The position numbers and the translations under genes were made by a program. A DNA stretch of 64,000 bases from positions 1,178,001 through 1,242,000 of the forward strand of contig CAWAMN010000001.1 of the NCBI GenBank assembly GCA_963783235.1, in the 5' to 3' direction. The notes below the pieces were generated by a model. The model searched no databases. It was not told where the DNA came from and worked only from the letters and a program-made list of their open reading frames with translations. Numbering within the stretch: position 1 is the first letter of the stretch; every line of letters begins with the position of its first letter. Positions 62,785-64,000 of this stretch are shown piece after piece. The DNA comes from Thiohalomonas sp963783235 (GTDB lineage Bacteria > Pseudomonadota > Gammaproteobacteria > Thiohalomonadales > Thiohalomonadaceae).

Positions 62785-63303
62785 TTACGCTGCGCTGCGG
62801 GTCAGTGACCCGTGCTGTTCGACAATGCGAAGAAGCGGTGCGTAGGGGCTTTCCGCCTTCTCCAGGTTATCCGCCAGCAGACTGGTGACTTTGGCCGCAT
62901 CGGCCAAAAACACCCGGGCCTGCATCTCGTCCAACGTCGACACGTACTCGAGTATCAGTGGAAGGTAGTCCGGCAACTCCGAATCCACCGGCATGTAGCC
63001 ATTGGTCTTGTAATGCTCACCCAAGTCCACCATTGCAGGTCCCCGTCCACGGTCATCACCGAAGAGGTGATGCGTCAAATGCAGACTGTGTTCGGCAACC
63101 ATATCGAACGTATCAACATAGGTCCGCTGGATCTCCATGAGGTCGGTGGCCTGCATCCAGTCCACCACCCCCATCACCGCCGAGCGTTCACTTTCGGACA
63201 ATCCGGGCTCCGTCTTGAGCAGATCCTGAATCACGCTCAGGTTCTCGCCCAGCTCCAGGCTCGGATAGTCCAATAAACGTGCCAAGATGGTGTAGATACG
63301 CAT
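62785..63303 (-). CDS. narJ: Nitrate reductase molybdenum-cofactor assembly chaperone NarJ
   Basis: The protein has 172 residues and is all-helical. LARLLDYPSLELGENLSVIQ and YVDTFDMVAEHSLHLTHHLFGDDRGRGPAM carry the NarJ/TorD-family signature around HLTHHLFGD. It binds the apo-NarG to allow cofactor and cluster insertion and is not part of the final enzyme. ATG at 63303 has GGAGG seven bases upstream. It lies between narH and narI, the usual order. Confidence 0.94.
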   Translation of the reverse strand: MRIYTILARLLDYPSLELGENLSVIQDLLKTEPGLSESERSAVMGVVDWMQATDLMEIQRTYVDTFDMVAEHSLHLTHHLFGDDRGRGPAMVDLGEHYKTNGYMPVDSELPDYLPLILEYVSTLDEMQARVFLADAAKVTSLLADNLEKAESPYAPLLRIVEQHGSLTRSAA

Positions 63304-63314
63304 CACCTTGCCTC

Positions 63315-64000
63315 CTATGCTTTTTCACGCTTTTTGGGCGGCGGAACGAACTCCACCGGTACCGCCGAATCGGAGCGCCGTTTCGGGAAGAGCGAGAAGC
63401 CGCTTACCCCGTGCGAACTGACGTTGCCCGGAGCGAAGCCGTTTTGCCCCTGGAAGGCGTACGGATCGGCATTGCGCCACTCTTCGTGTGCCGACGGAAT
63501 CACGAAGCGATCTTCGTAGTTGGCGATGGCCAAATAGCGATACATCTCCTTGGCCTGGTCTTCGGTGAGGCCGACGGTCTTCAGAACATCCGTATCCGCC
63601 TCGCCCTCGACCCGCACCGAACGTTGGTAACTGCGCATGGCCAGCAGTCGGTTGATAGCGCTCATGATGGGCGCTTCGTCTCCGGCGGTAAGCAGATTGG
63701 CAAGATATCGGGCCGGGAAGCGCAGAGCTTCGGACTTGGGAATGACACCATCCTTTTCGGTCGGCAGATTGCCCTGGTCGATCTGGCTTTGCACCGGCGA
63801 AAGCGGCGGCACATACCACATCATCGGCAGGGTGCGGAACTCCGGATGGATCGGGAAGGCAATCTTCCACTCCATTGCCATTTTGTAGACCGGCGATTTC
63901 TGCGCGGCCTTGATCCAGGTCTCCGGGATGCCATCCGCTTTCGCCTGCTCGATTACCGCCGGGTCGCTGGGATCGAGGAAGATATCCAGGTGTTCCTGGT
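63315..64000 (-). CDS. narH: Respiratory nitrate reductase beta subunit NarH, C-terminal part (partial)
   Basis: The last 228 or so residues of NarH are present; the frame is open through the window edge. HLDIFLDPSDPAVIEQAKAD is followed by IPETWIKAAQKSPVYKMAME, then HPEFRTLPMMWYVPPLSPVQ and a basic end (PPPKKREKA). These match the distal part of the Fe-S beta subunit. The four-cluster N-terminal half and narG lie beyond 64000. It moves electrons from NarI to the molybdenum site in NarG. The stop is 11 bases before narJ. Confidence 0.95.
   Translation of the reverse strand, partial: QEHLDIFLDPSDPAVIEQAKADGIPETWIKAAQKSPVYKMAMEWKIAFPIHPEFRTLPMMWYVPPLSPVQSQIDQGNLPTEKDGVIPKSEALRFPARYLANLLTAGDEAPIMSAINRLLAMRSYQRSVRVEGEADTDVLKTVGLTEDQAKEMYRYLAIANYEDRFVIPSAHEEWRNADPYAFQGQNGFAPGNVSSHGVSGFSLFPKRRSDSAVPVEFVPPPKKREKA

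Overview
This is a 64 kb piece of a GC-rich gammaproteobacterial chromosome. The gene set points to a free-living, motile, sulfide-oxidising organism that can respire nitrate. It includes flavocytochrome c sulfide dehydrogenase (fccAB), the end of a narGHJI operon with moaA beside it, a DsrC-like protein, a NapC/NirT-type tetrahaem cytochrome, two chemoreceptors and several haem proteins. A purple or colourless sulfur bacterium of the Chromatiales/Ectothiorhodospiraceae kind fits, but that is inference from gene content. No rRNA or tRNA gene, CRISPR array, integrase or transposase gene was recognised. No replication origin was seen.

Layout. 0-8 kb: the start of an alpha/beta hydrolase, a DUF2157/GDYXXLXY membrane pair, then RNA- and ribosome-related genes (RIO-type kinase, a 49-residue basic protein, a RhlE-like helicase and, after a YhiN-like flavoprotein, the ABC-F protein YbiT). 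8-18 kb: an OFA-family transporter with its small partner, two convergent paralogous histidine kinases, and two tandem exported proteins built from a duplicated heptad module. 18-27 kb: an unusual phosphoribosyltransferase-kinase fusion overlapping a HAD phosphatase, a lone hypB, signalling and small haem proteins, and a PAP2 phosphatase. 27-37 kb: two chemoreceptors, recQ, and a UbiA prenyltransferase with a hydrolase. 37-47 kb: an orphan sensory-rhodopsin-transducer homologue, a three-gene oxidative operon (TPP enzyme, enolase-superfamily enzyme, FAD/Fe-S dehydrogenase), a stress group (UspA, Hsp20, DegP) and pncA with an SDR. 47-51 kb: a tetrahaem cytochrome, ankyrin protein, fccA, fccB operon. 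51-60 kb: DUF5752, treT, glgX/treX, treZ, treY for trehalose and alpha-glucan metabolism. 60-64 kb: moaA, a cysteine-less DsrC-like gene and narI, narJ and the 3' part of narH.

How the genes work together. FccAB would oxidise sulfide in the periplasm. The NapC-type protein could link that electron flow to the quinone pool, and Nar, with MoaA making its cofactor, would consume quinol electrons with nitrate. TreT and TreXYZ are two independent ways to make trehalose, suggesting osmotic or desiccation stress.

Two cautions. Four conserved genes (ybiT, a chemoreceptor, hsp20, moaA) each carry what looks like a small indel frameshift, which suggests base-level errors in this assembly. Small dispersed palindromic repeats are frequent, and several begin exactly at gene stop codons.
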